In this document: in pieces, positions 43,995 through 52,776 of the stretch
How the letters are laid out: each line of letters starts with the position of its first letter
Position numbering within the stretch: the stretch's first letter is position 1
Source of the DNA: an uncultured Pseudomonadales bacterium
Lineage (GTDB): Bacteria; Pseudomonadota; Gammaproteobacteria; Pseudomonadales; Pseudohongiellaceae
Reading direction: 5' to 3'
DNA: 64,000 nt
NCBI GenBank assembly: GCA_943842505.1
Contig: CALTDI010000008.1
Coordinates: 214,330-278,329, forward strand
Position numbers and translations under genes: made by a program
The notes under the pieces: generated by a model
Database searches by the model: none
Told to the model about the DNA's origin: nothing
What the model saw: the letters and a program-made list of their open reading frames with translations, nothing else

Positions 43995-44058
43995 AACGGT
44001 AAGATAGTAAAACAATAAGATACTAGAACAATAAGATACTAAGACAATAAGAAGTACG
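43995..44058. repeat. 16-bp tandem repeat, four copies, abutting the cytochrome start
   Basis: Units at 43995-44010, 44011-44026, 44027-44042 and 44043-44058. The middle two are almost identical (AACAATAAGATACTAG and ...TAA); the outer ones are degenerate. The repeat ends exactly at ATG 44059 and occupies the ribosome-binding region. Period and TAAGA motif resemble the repeat at 4986-5049. Confidence 0.88.
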
Positions 44059-44886
44059 ATGAGCCAAGAAGCGCAACATCACAGAGGCCTTTCCGGTCAA
44101 GCGTCACCCATTCTGGTCTATTCGGCGCTATGTCTGTTACTGGCGGTGCAGCGATATACCCCTCGAGCTGTGCTCGCGCAGCAGACCAATCCTCTAGCCT
44201 CTGATCCCAGAGCCGCAGCTGCGGGCGGCGTTATCTTTCGTGCGCAATGCGCCACTTGTCATGGTGCGGATGCGAAGGGCATAAGCAGCATTGATGCACC
44301 TGACCTGACGCTGATGTGGACCCAGCCCGGGATGAGCGAGAATCGCGTTTTCTCGCGCATACAAGGGGGCGTGCAGGGCAGCATCATGCCATCACATGAT
44401 TTTCCCGATACCGAAATTTGGATGCTTGTGAGTTATCTGCGCAGCGTCGCTGTTTCGGGCGCTACGGAAGAGTTTAGGGGGAATACCGAAAATGGCGCTG
44501 GGCTGTTCGCCGATTTTTGTGCCGATTGTCACCGTGTCGGTAGAGAAGGGGGCAGTCTTGGCCCAAACCTTGGGCGTATTACCTTGCGTCGGACACAGGC
44601 AGCGCTGCGCAGTTCGGTACGCGATCCGAATTCGACCATTGACAGGGGCTACAAGCCAATCTCACTGACGACAGTCGGTGGCGACACCGTGCTTGGAGTG
44701 ATAAAGAGCGAGGACGCCTTCTCTATTCAGATATTGGACAGCGATCAGCGGCTGCGTGCCTTCTCGAAATCTGAGTTGATTTCATCGGACCGAGCCATTG
44801 CGTCCCTCATGCCCGCCTTCGCAGAGCGTCAACTGAATGAGACTCAGCTTGACGATATTTTGAATTATCTTCATCAACAGCAATGA
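44059..44886 (+). CDS. Dihaem cytochrome c
   Basis: A 275-residue exported protein with two haem-c sites, CATCH (Cys64, Cys67, His68) and CADCH (Cys154, Cys157, His158), each followed by a Met that may be the distal ligand (GSIMPSHDF; ALMPAF). The C-terminal part (TVGGDTVLGVIKSEDAFSIQI then LRAFSKSEL) resembles the end of TIGR02603-type putative haem-binding domains. The stop overlaps the PQQ dehydrogenase start as ATGA, so this is probably that enzyme's electron acceptor. The ribosome site is inside a tandem repeat. Confidence 0.9.
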   Translation: MSQEAQHHRGLSGQASPILVYSALCLLLAVQRYTPRAVLAQQTNPLASDPRAAAAGGVIFRAQCATCHGADAKGISSIDAPDLTLMWTQPGMSENRVFSRIQGGVQGSIMPSHDFPDTEIWMLVSYLRSVAVSGATEEFRGNTENGAGLFADFCADCHRVGREGGSLGPNLGRITLRRTQAALRSSVRDPNSTIDRGYKPISLTTVGGDTVLGVIKSEDAFSIQILDSDQRLRAFSKSELISSDRAIASLMPAFAERQLNETQLDDILNYLHQQQ

Positions 44887-46553
44887 AACCTGAGACGCAA
44901 ATGACACATAAGCGAAAACTGCAGCTAATTCTTGGTGAAATGTTCAATAAGCCGTTTTTCGCGGCGTTTCTGTTTATTTTTCCTGCCATGGTTGCAGTGG
45001 CACAGGACGATTCCGGCCCCAATTACGGAGATATCCTGCAGGGGTTTTCGGATCCCTCCCGTTGGCTGACCTATTCCGGCGACTACAGCGGCAAACGGCA
45101 TAGTCCATTAACTCAGATAAATACCGAGAACGTAGCTTCTCTAAGGCCCGTATGGACCTTTCAGACGGGCACTACAACCCGCGGTCGCGGCTTCGAAACG
45201 ACGCCATTGGTCGACGACGGTGTTTTATACGTCACCGGGTCGAATAATTATGCCTGGGCGATCGATGCGCGAACCGGGCGCCGTTTCTGGCAATATCGAC
45301 GTAATCTCCCAGAGGATCTGACTTACGGTGCCAGCGCCCCGGTTAATCGGGGCTTCGGCATGCTCGGTAATAGTTTGTTTATGGTGACGCTGGATGCGCA
45401 TCTGCTGGCTTTTGACAGACGCAACGGTGATATTCTCTGGGATGTTGAGCTCGCCGACTACCGCGTCGGTTATGCGGCTACCGGTGCTCCGCTGGTTCTC
45501 GATGGCATGGTTATCACCGGTGTGTCCGGCGGCGAGTATGCTACTCGCGGCTTTATCGATGCCTATGATCCGACTACAGGCGAGCGGCTCTGGCGCTTCA
45601 ATACGATTCCAGGGCCCGGTGAGCCGGGTAGTGAAACATGGCCGAACGACCCGGAAATACTGGCCAGAGGTGGCGGTGGCACCTGGATGAACGGCAGCTA
45701 CGACCCCGAGCTTAACCTCATTTACTGGGGTGTGGGCAACCCTAACCCGGATTACTACGGCGATAGCAGGCCCGGAGACAATCTTTACTCCAACTCGCTA
45801 GTCGCTCTCGATGCCGATACTGGAGAACTTCAGTGGCACTATCAATTTACGCCCCATGACCTGAATGACTGGGACTCCAACCACATGCCGGTGCTGGCCG
45901 ACATCGAGTGGCAGGGGCAGCAGCGCAAGGTGGTTATGGTAGGCAATCGCAATGGCTTCTTCTATGTGCTCGATCGTGTATCAGGGGAATTCCTGCTCGG
46001 TAAGCCTTTCACGGGAACCACCTGGGCCCGCGAAATTGGGGCAGACGGCCGTCCAATCGTCTTGAACGACGGCAGTAAGGGCTGTGTTCCCGATCCCTGG
46101 GGAAGCACTAATTTCATGCCGCCTTCGTTCTATCCAGAGTTAGGGCTGTTCTATCTCACGGCGCGAGAAACCTGTGCCACGTTTGTGCCCGAGGAGCCTA
46201 GTCTGGTACCCGGGCAGGCTTCATTTGGCGGGGTTATATTCATCGACCCCGAACAGGGCTCCGGCGCCTTGCGAGCACTGGATGTGCAGACCGGCGAATT
46301 GCGCTGGGAATTTACCTACCCATCGCCCACCTTCGGCGGTGTGCTGACGACCGCAGCAGGGCTAGTGTTTGCCGGCGATCACGAGGGAAATTTCATGGCC
46401 TTCGATGCGGTAAGTGGTGAGAACCTGTGGCACTATCAGACAGGCTCGCGAATTTGGGGGGCAGGGGCGATGACCCACCTCCTCGATGGTCGTCAATATG
46501 TCCTGATTCCCTCGGGAACCACCCTGACTGCATTTGCTCTACCCGAGCGCTAG
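44883..46553 (+). CDS. PQQ-dependent alcohol-dehydrogenase-type quinoprotein
   Basis: A 556-residue periplasmic eight-bladed propeller with signal peptide (ending VAVAQD). Calcium ligands are visible: Glu in SGGEYATRG (about 222), Asn in GVGNPNP (about 285), and the catalytic Asp in NDWDSNHMP. The residue two after that Asp is Asn, neither the Ala of classic calcium MDH nor the Asp of lanthanide XoxF enzymes; calcium is therefore the likelier metal. No vicinal Cys-Cys disulfide ring is present. It is coupled to the dihaem cytochrome upstream and followed 180 bp later by a copper/haem protein. Confidence 0.92.
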   Translation: MKPETQMTHKRKLQLILGEMFNKPFFAAFLFIFPAMVAVAQDDSGPNYGDILQGFSDPSRWLTYSGDYSGKRHSPLTQINTENVASLRPVWTFQTGTTTRGRGFETTPLVDDGVLYVTGSNNYAWAIDARTGRRFWQYRRNLPEDLTYGASAPVNRGFGMLGNSLFMVTLDAHLLAFDRRNGDILWDVELADYRVGYAATGAPLVLDGMVITGVSGGEYATRGFIDAYDPTTGERLWRFNTIPGPGEPGSETWPNDPEILARGGGGTWMNGSYDPELNLIYWGVGNPNPDYYGDSRPGDNLYSNSLVALDADTGELQWHYQFTPHDLNDWDSNHMPVLADIEWQGQQRKVVMVGNRNGFFYVLDRVSGEFLLGKPFTGTTWAREIGADGRPIVLNDGSKGCVPDPWGSTNFMPPSFYPELGLFYLTARETCATFVPEEPSLVPGQASFGGVIFIDPEQGSGALRALDVQTGELRWEFTYPSPTFGGVLTTAAGLVFAGDHEGNFMAFDAVSGENLWHYQTGSRIWGAGAMTHLLDGRQYVLIPSGTTLTAFALPER

Positions 46554-46693
46554 CATAGACTATTCAGGCGAAAAATTTTATTATCGGAAGTCGGATACCA
46601 AGTTGTAATCAATTTGTAATAAAGGGGCGTAGCCGCTGGACTGGTGCTAGCCATAGACTCATAACAAGTGAATTAATCAATCATTAAAAATAA

Positions 46694-46716
46694 GCGCCCG
46701 GCTAAGGTCAGGGCGC
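46694..46716 (+). promoter_or_regulatory. Leader hairpin ahead of the copper/haem gene
   Basis: GCGCCC (46694-46699) pairs with GGGCGC (46711-46716) across 11 bases, ending 17 bases before the ATG and next to the ribosome site AGGGG. It may influence translation or be an operator. Confidence 0.4.
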
Positions 46717-46733
46717 GACTCAGGGGAACGGAC

Positions 46734-48200
46734 ATGACTGCCAGAGCGCTTCTTGCTATAGCTTCTTCTCTTCTTGCACTACTATTTTCATCCTCACTAG
46801 TAGCGCAAGCCCACGATGCCAGTGTAGCTAATCACCAACCGCATTATTACGATGTGGAAGATTTTGGAATCGATCCGGATTCGGTGACCTTCGCGGATCA
46901 TATTGCGCCGATCTTGCAGCGCAGTTGTCAGAACTGTCATCGTCCTGGCGGTGGTGGCCCCATGGTTCTTATGACCTACGAAGAAGTCAGGCCCTGGGCT
47001 CCTATCATCAAGTATCGCACCGCGATACGCGACCGCATGGGCGCGATGCCCCCTTATTTCCTGGAAAAGGATATCGGTATCACCGAATTCAAAGACGACT
47101 ACTCACTGTCTGATGAAGAGTTGGCGATGATTCAGGCTTGGGCAGACAATGGCGCGCCCCGCGGTAATCCTGAAAATGAGCCGCCGATGTTGGCATTTGG
47201 TGATGGTAACGAGTGGAGCATAGGCGAGCCGGACCTTATCTTGCGCTCTGGAGATTTCTCTCGACCTGCTGTGGGTCCAGACTGGTGGGGCGACATTGGC
47301 TTAGTGCCAACGGGTCTCACCGAAGACCGCTATGTTTCCGCCATTCAGGTGCGTGAGGTCAACGACATCCCTGCCGATGGAGATACCGGTACGGTGGGTG
47401 GTCGCTATATTGTTCACCACATGACCTATAACAGCGGCGTGCTCAGCGAAGATGGTACCGAGGTTGTTGGCGATACGGTTAGCTGGCCTATCCATGAGGT
47501 AGGGCGCAACGCGGATATTTTCTCCGAGAAGGCAGGGCGTTTGCTACCCGCGAATTCGGCCTTGCATCTAGAGGCGACGCATATGCATTCCAACGGCCGC
47601 GAAACATCGGCCTATGTGGAATTCGGCATCAAATTCTTTCCCGTAGGCTACGAGCCTCAATACAGTCGTCGCGGACCGCGCACGGGTAATGGCATCGATA
47701 TCGATGTGGTGCCTAACAAGGCGAATCAGGAATTTCACAACTATGTAGTATTGCAAGAGCACACCAAGATCATGGCGTTCGAGCCTCATTTGCATGCCCC
47801 GGGTGTGCGTATGTGCATGGAGGCGATCTGGGGTCACAATCAATTCACGTTAAACTGTGTCGGTTATGACCACAACTGGGTTAAGCAGTATGTGTACGAA
47901 GATGATGCTGCTCCACTGCTACCTAAAGGTACTATCTTGCACACTATAGGCTTCCTAGACACTACCAGAGCAAACCCCAACCTGGCCGACGCCAGGAATT
48001 GGGCAGGTGGCGGACGTCGCTCCGTGTCTAATATGTTTATCGATCTGGGTTATTCGGTATCGCTTACTGAAGAGCAATTTCAGGAAGAGATGGCGGTTAG
48101 AAGGGCAAACATGAAAGATCGAAATGACTACGATGTGTCTTGCCCCCTGTGTTGGGCGCCGGAGCCCGTAGATCAGTCGCTTGCACAAGGGAATGATTAG
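46734..48200 (+). CDS. Secreted cytochrome c / type II copper monooxygenase-like protein
   Basis: A 488-residue paralogue of 20165-21553. Signal peptide (ending LVAQA), haem-c site CQNCH (Cys65, Cys68, His69), then the PHM/DBH-like ligand pattern: IVHHMTYNSG for His-His, LEATHMHSNG, EPHLHAPGVRM for HxH, and Met in SVSNMFIDLGY. All ligands needed for two copper sites are thus present, in order. The C-terminus has Cys pair CPLC. It shares a transcript with the next gene (2-bp gap). The substrate is unknown; oxidation or hydroxylation in the periplasm is inferred. Confidence 0.78.
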   Translation: MTARALLAIASSLLALLFSSSLVAQAHDASVANHQPHYYDVEDFGIDPDSVTFADHIAPILQRSCQNCHRPGGGGPMVLMTYEEVRPWAPIIKYRTAIRDRMGAMPPYFLEKDIGITEFKDDYSLSDEELAMIQAWADNGAPRGNPENEPPMLAFGDGNEWSIGEPDLILRSGDFSRPAVGPDWWGDIGLVPTGLTEDRYVSAIQVREVNDIPADGDTGTVGGRYIVHHMTYNSGVLSEDGTEVVGDTVSWPIHEVGRNADIFSEKAGRLLPANSALHLEATHMHSNGRETSAYVEFGIKFFPVGYEPQYSRRGPRTGNGIDIDVVPNKANQEFHNYVVLQEHTKIMAFEPHLHAPGVRMCMEAIWGHNQFTLNCVGYDHNWVKQYVYEDDAAPLLPKGTILHTIGFLDTTRANPNLADARNWAGGGRRSVSNMFIDLGYSVSLTEEQFQEEMAVRRANMKDRNDYDVSCPLCWAPEPVDQSLAQGND

Positions 48201-48202
48201 TC

Positions 48203-49177
48203 ATGAAGGCAGTAGCGAATAAGTTTTCATGGCTGGCTAGCCTGTTGCTCATCGCCTTGCTGATAAATCAATCGGCGAATGCGCAGACCAGGTTCATGCA
48301 GCTGCGTGGTCAGATCACTTCGCCGGCTTATGAAGGTTGGTGGCCAAATGAAGACGGATCCTACAAGTTGTTCTTTGGCTACATGAACACCAACTGGGAT
48401 CAGCAATTTGATATACCTATCAGTCCGGAAAATTATTTTTCCGAGGTCGAGCCGGGTGAGCTAGATGATCTGAGCCTGGATGGTTTCGATTTTTCTTCGG
48501 CGGATATGGGGCAGCCTACGCACTTCTATCCAAGGCGAAATCCTTTTCTGTTTACCATCGATGTCCCGGCAGATTTTGGTGAAAGAGAGCTGGTGTGGAC
48601 ACTAAAGACTCAAGGGCAAACGAATCGAGCCTATGGCACATTGAAGGCCGATTACCGTATTGATCCGCAGGTTATCTCCACAGAAGTGGGCGGCAATTAC
48701 GGCAGCCTTAGTGATTCGCTGCGAACCAATATTCCTCCAGAGCTTCGCGTCGAAGGAGAGAGCTTTCGATCGGTGCGAGTAGGGCAGCCTCTTAGTCTCG
48801 CCGTGCGTGCAAGCGATCCCGATAACCTGCCCGCGCGTCGCGACCGCCCGCGTAGTCAGGGGATAGACCAGTTATACAGACCACCTTCTTCGATAGTGGC
48901 TATGAGCGGCCCAGGTTTGCGTTTCTCCTGGACCGTATATCGCGGCCCGGCAGCGAAGGCGAGCTTTACCCCCACACAGTTTAAGACTTACACCGATACC
49001 CGAATGTATGCAAACTCACCCTGGGCACCACCGTTTGAGATTCCGCAGCCTCCAGAAGATGGACGTTGGGCTGCAGAGGTTGTCTTCGACGAACCGGGTG
49101 AATACGTGTTGCGTGGTATAGCCAGTGACGGTTCACTTTTTACCTATCAGAATATCAACGTTACCGTAACGCGCTAA
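48203..49177 (+). CDS. Secreted hypothetical protein, partner of copper/haem protein
   Basis: A 324-residue exported protein (signal peptide ending NANAQ) that I do not recognise. There is a tryptophan/tyrosine-rich first half (YEGWWPNEDGSYKLFFGYMN), a central basic loop DNLPARRDRPRSQG, and a C-terminal Ig- or PKD-like strand set with VVFDEPGEYVLRGIASDGSLFTYQNINVTV. It starts 2 bp after the copper/haem gene, which strongly suggests joint function, perhaps as an assembly or substrate-binding subunit. Confidence 0.78.
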   Translation: MKAVANKFSWLASLLLIALLINQSANAQTRFMQLRGQITSPAYEGWWPNEDGSYKLFFGYMNTNWDQQFDIPISPENYFSEVEPGELDDLSLDGFDFSSADMGQPTHFYPRRNPFLFTIDVPADFGERELVWTLKTQGQTNRAYGTLKADYRIDPQVISTEVGGNYGSLSDSLRTNIPPELRVEGESFRSVRVGQPLSLAVRASDPDNLPARRDRPRSQGIDQLYRPPSSIVAMSGPGLRFSWTVYRGPAAKASFTPTQFKTYTDTRMYANSPWAPPFEIPQPPEDGRWAAEVVFDEPGEYVLRGIASDGSLFTYQNINVTVTR

Positions 49178-49185
49178 CGGCGCGT
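49162..49185 (+). terminator. Hairpin over the stop codon of 48203-49177
   Basis: GTAACGCG pairs with CGCGTTAC around CTAACGG; the following bases are only moderately T-rich, so termination is uncertain. Confidence 0.5.
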
Positions 49186-49408
49186 TACGGTCTTCTGCTG
49201 TTGAGTGTGGATAAAACCATTGCCTGTTATATGGGCGTCTATCTATTCTGTACGTCGAATTACTCGCCGAATTCTTCAGTGAGAGTGCCTTTCTATTACT
49301 ACTTCCTCTCTGCTCAGCCCAGAGTGGGGAGGCTGGGCATAGGCTCTTCTAGCAAAGTCTAATAGGCTAGGTTATGCTCGTGATCAACTTATTGAAGGCA
49401 GCATTGCA

Positions 49409-50617
49409 ATGCTAGCGTGCTCTAGAATCACTCAACTATTCAGTCCTTTTTCTGTGTTCTCATTTGTTAAGAAGGCTTCTGCATTCTTGATCTGCTTGGC
49501 ATTAATGCCTTCTGCTTTCGCTGCTGAGGGCATCGATTTGCCCAAGACTATCGCCTGGTCGGCCTATCCGACCGGCACGGGTGGTTATAGCCAAGCCGTC
49601 GCTATTGGCAGCATCTTGCAGCGTCAATATCGAGTAAATCTTCGGGTTATTCCTGGTCGTAATGATGTGTCCCGGCTGGCGACTCTGCGCGCGAACCGAG
49701 TGCATTTTTCTGCAGGCGGTTCCGAGGCAGTCTATGCCCAGGAAGGTATATTAAATTTCGCTTCAAAAATTTGGGGTCCACAACCAATACGCGCCCTAAT
49801 GTCCAACTACTCCGATAGCTGCTCCTTTACCTTTGCCACAGCAAGTGATGCGGAAATAAATAGTGTCGCGGATGTAAAGGGTAAGCGGGTGACATTTGTT
49901 CAGGGTGCTCCCTCGCTGAATAATGCGACAGCAGCATTACTGTCCTACGCAAACCTGACCTGGGATGATGTGACTCCCGTAGAGGTGGGTGGCTACAATG
50001 CTTCTATAGACGCCGTGTTGAATAATCGGGCAGACGTTGTCGGTGGTGCCTGCAATTCGCCGCCGTTCCTGCGCATCGAAGCGTCCCCAAGAGGGCTCAC
50101 CTTTCCGGCCTTGCCCCATGACGATCCGGATGCGGTAGCTAGAGTGCGGTCAAGGTTGCCCTGGTATGTACCGCATATTGCCTATGAGGGGCCAACCCTG
50201 CCAGAGGAAGGTCTGGAGGTGTTCTCCTCCGCCTATCCCCTGTTGGTAGGCATGGATACATCCGAAGAGACGATGGTGTATAGCATGGTAAGGATCATGC
50301 ACCAGCATTTCGACGAGTATAAGGACAATGCACCCGGTGCAACGGGTTGGTTGCTGGAGAGACAAAAATTCGATCAGGCCTTTATACCGTTTCATCCTGG
50401 TGCTATTCGTTACTACAAGGAAATTGGTGCATGGAATGCGGCGGCGGAAGCGCAGAATTCACTCAATCTAAATCGACAGCGTGTTCTCATGGATGCCTGG
50501 GCTGCGTTCTTTCCAACAGCGCCTCAGGGCTATGCTGAATTTGAGGCGGCCTGGATGCAGGCCAGGAATAGTGCGCTCGAGGCTGAAGGTTTGATAACAC
50601 TGGGCGAAGGGTTGTAG
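49409..50617 (+). CDS. TRAP-TAXI transporter solute-binding protein
   Basis: A 402-residue periplasmic binding protein with signal peptide (ending AFAAEG). AWSAYPTGTGGYSQAVAIGSILQ and KGKRVTFVQGAPSLNNATAALL are typical of the TAXI (TRAP-associated extracytoplasmic immunogenic) family, and the ligand loop is VGGACNSPP. TAXI proteins bind carboxylates such as glutamate or unknown acids. It is 7 bp upstream of its fused permease gene. Confidence 0.93.
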   Translation: MLACSRITQLFSPFSVFSFVKKASAFLICLALMPSAFAAEGIDLPKTIAWSAYPTGTGGYSQAVAIGSILQRQYRVNLRVIPGRNDVSRLATLRANRVHFSAGGSEAVYAQEGILNFASKIWGPQPIRALMSNYSDSCSFTFATASDAEINSVADVKGKRVTFVQGAPSLNNATAALLSYANLTWDDVTPVEVGGYNASIDAVLNNRADVVGGACNSPPFLRIEASPRGLTFPALPHDDPDAVARVRSRLPWYVPHIAYEGPTLPEEGLEVFSSAYPLLVGMDTSEETMVYSMVRIMHQHFDEYKDNAPGATGWLLERQKFDQAFIPFHPGAIRYYKEIGAWNAAAEAQNSLNLNRQRVLMDAWAAFFPTAPQGYAEFEAAWMQARNSALEAEGLITLGEGL

Positions 50618-50624
50618 CAAGCGT

Positions 50625-52607
50625 ATGAGCGAGAAGTCGAGTGTAGAGATAGAGGCGAAGGATCTGGCCGAGACAGAGGCGGCGAAGCTGCGCTACAGAG
50701 ATCTATCGTTCCGCTGGCAGATGGTGATGGCAGCAATGACCGCCTGTTCTATTGCGCTGGCTATCAATCAGATATTTAACCTCGGGTTCTTCGTCGGCTA
50801 TGTGATGCTCGATAGCCGCTATATGTACCTGATCACCGGGATCATGCTGAGCATGGTCTTTATTACCTTTCCTGCTAACAAAAGAAGTCCTAGGCATGTT
50901 CCCTGGTATGACGTGGCAATCATGCTGATCATCGCTGTGATATTCTCCTATTTCGCCTTCTATGCAGAGCGTATCGTTCTGGAGGCGTGGGAATACTCGG
51001 CACCGCCTTTAGGCATCTGGCTGGCAATGATTACCTGGGCGATCGTGTTGGAGGGAGGTCGTCGCGCCGGTGGCTGGCCGGTGTTTTTCATCGTGGTAGT
51101 GTTCTCCTTCTATCCAACCTTTGCAGATTCGTTGCCCAATGTGATCGCCGCGCTTAGTATCCCAGTTCAGGATGCTGCCATATTTCATGTGTTAGGTGAA
51201 GAGAGCCTTTTCGGAATTCCGATGCGTGTCTTCGCGCAACTGGTGTTTGGTTTTCTTGTCTTCGGAATATCGCTGCAATATACAGGTGGCGGCCCCTTCT
51301 TTATTAATCTCGCCTTTGCCTTGCTGGGTCACAAGCGAGGCGGTCCCGCCAAGGTGTCCATCTTCTCTAGCGGCCTGATGGGTTCTATGAGTGGTGGGCC
51401 AATCAGTAACGTGCTGACTACGGGCCCACTTTCCATACCTGCTATGCGCCGAGTAGGTTTTTCGAAGGAATATGCGGCTGGTGTCGAAGCCTGTGCCTCC
51501 ACGGGTGGCGTATTCATGCCGCCGATAATGGGAGCTACGGCCTTTGTTATGGCGAGCTTTCTGAACATAAGTTATGTAACAGTCGCTATCGCCGCGATCG
51601 TGCCCTCGGTGCTGTATTTCTTTGGCCTGTTCATGCAGATAGATGCCTATGCGGCGCGGGAAAATCTGGCTGGGCTGCCGCGTGAGGAGCTGCCTAAGAT
51701 TGGACAGGTATTTAAGGATGGCTGGTATTTCCTCGCGGTATTTGCCGCCCTGATTTGGATGCTGGTCTTCCTGCAGCGTGAGGCGGTAGCGCCTTTCTAC
51801 GCGACAGCGCTTCTGTTGGTTATTAATCAATTTACCAGTCATCGTCTGTCGCTAGACAAGTTTATGCAGCTAGTCGCTACCATGGGTAAGCTGCTGGCGG
51901 AACTTGCTGGTATTCTTGCCGCGATAGGTCTCATCATCGGTGGGCTTGCGGTTACAGGCATCGCGGGGACGATCGCGAATGACCTGGTCTATCTAGCCGG
52001 CGAAAATACCCTGGTGCTGCTATTGATGGGCGCGCTGACCAGTTTTATCTTGGGTATTGGCATGACGGTAACGGCGGCCTATATTTTTCTCGCTATCGTT
52101 CTGGTTCCTGCCTTGACTAACTCGGGGCTAAATCCATTAGCGAGTCATATGTTCGTTATGTACTGGGGGATGCTAAGTTTTATTACGCCTCCCGTAGCCC
52201 TGGCGGCATTCGCGGCGGCCTCTGTCGCCCATGTGTCGCCGATGCGAGCGGGTCTTGCGGCTATGCGCCTGGGTGCGATTATCTATTTTGTTCCCTTCTT
52301 CTTCGTTTTTAATCCTGCGCTGCTGTTGCAGGGCAGTGCTATGGAGAACCTACAGGCGGTATCGACTGCTCTTGTTGGTGTGGCTCTAGTCTCTGCCGCC
52401 CTTCAGGGCTACCTGATCGGTATCGGACATCTGGGGAAGGGGAGCATGGGGATGTTCGTGAGAATCTTCATTGGCCTGTCTGGGCTGACCTTAGCCTTGC
52501 CCGCCGGCGGCATGTTCGGTTTCAGCCAGATATTTCTATTCGTTCTAGCGGCTATCTTCATGGGCGCAGGCTTAACGGCAAGAAAATTTCTCGCAGCTGA
52601 TGTCTAG
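50625..52607 (+). CDS. TRAP transporter fused DctQM permease
   Basis: A 660-residue membrane protein combining small (DctQ) and large (DctM) subunits, as typical for TAXI systems. The N-terminal four helices are the Q part, then about 12 helices with the signature SGGPISNVLTTGPLSIPAMRRVGFSKEYAAG (motifs SGGPISNV and GVEACASTGGVFMPPIMGA). It imports the ligand of the upstream binding protein using the sodium gradient (family knowledge). Unlike a cytoplasmic catabolic cluster, nearby enzymes are exported, so it may import their product. Confidence 0.94.
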   Translation: MSEKSSVEIEAKDLAETEAAKLRYRDLSFRWQMVMAAMTACSIALAINQIFNLGFFVGYVMLDSRYMYLITGIMLSMVFITFPANKRSPRHVPWYDVAIMLIIAVIFSYFAFYAERIVLEAWEYSAPPLGIWLAMITWAIVLEGGRRAGGWPVFFIVVVFSFYPTFADSLPNVIAALSIPVQDAAIFHVLGEESLFGIPMRVFAQLVFGFLVFGISLQYTGGGPFFINLAFALLGHKRGGPAKVSIFSSGLMGSMSGGPISNVLTTGPLSIPAMRRVGFSKEYAAGVEACASTGGVFMPPIMGATAFVMASFLNISYVTVAIAAIVPSVLYFFGLFMQIDAYAARENLAGLPREELPKIGQVFKDGWYFLAVFAALIWMLVFLQREAVAPFYATALLLVINQFTSHRLSLDKFMQLVATMGKLLAELAGILAAIGLIIGGLAVTGIAGTIANDLVYLAGENTLVLLLMGALTSFILGIGMTVTAAYIFLAIVLVPALTNSGLNPLASHMFVMYWGMLSFITPPVALAAFAAASVAHVSPMRAGLAAMRLGAIIYFVPFFFVFNPALLLQGSAMENLQAVSTALVGVALVSAALQGYLIGIGHLGKGSMGMFVRIFIGLSGLTLALPAGGMFGFSQIFLFVLAAIFMGAGLTARKFLAADV

Positions 52608-52776
52608 TGCGCTGTCAGCTGTGATGTAGCGCATTGCTTTCACCAGATTCCTGATTTAATCTGTTCTAGTGAGGCGCGCTGCTCAGAAAGTCTATGGATG
52701 ATATCGTTCGAGGTTGCCGCCTGTTAGCCAGTTACTATGAATTGTATTTAGCCACTCTCCCCAGGAGGGATTAAAA

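Noticed and set aside
43995..44058. 16-bp repeats as CRISPR or attachment site
   Set aside because: The units are contiguous with no spacers, too short, and no integrase lies nearby.
49178..49408. Promoter or riboswitch ahead of the TAXI gene
   Set aside because: Only weak GC-rich pairing around AGCCC/GGGCT is visible and no known motif is matched.
51192..51842. Minus-strand frame of 216 codons within the TRAP permease
   Set aside because: Composition rich in Arg/His/Gln, antisense to strongly conserved transporter motifs, no ribosome site.
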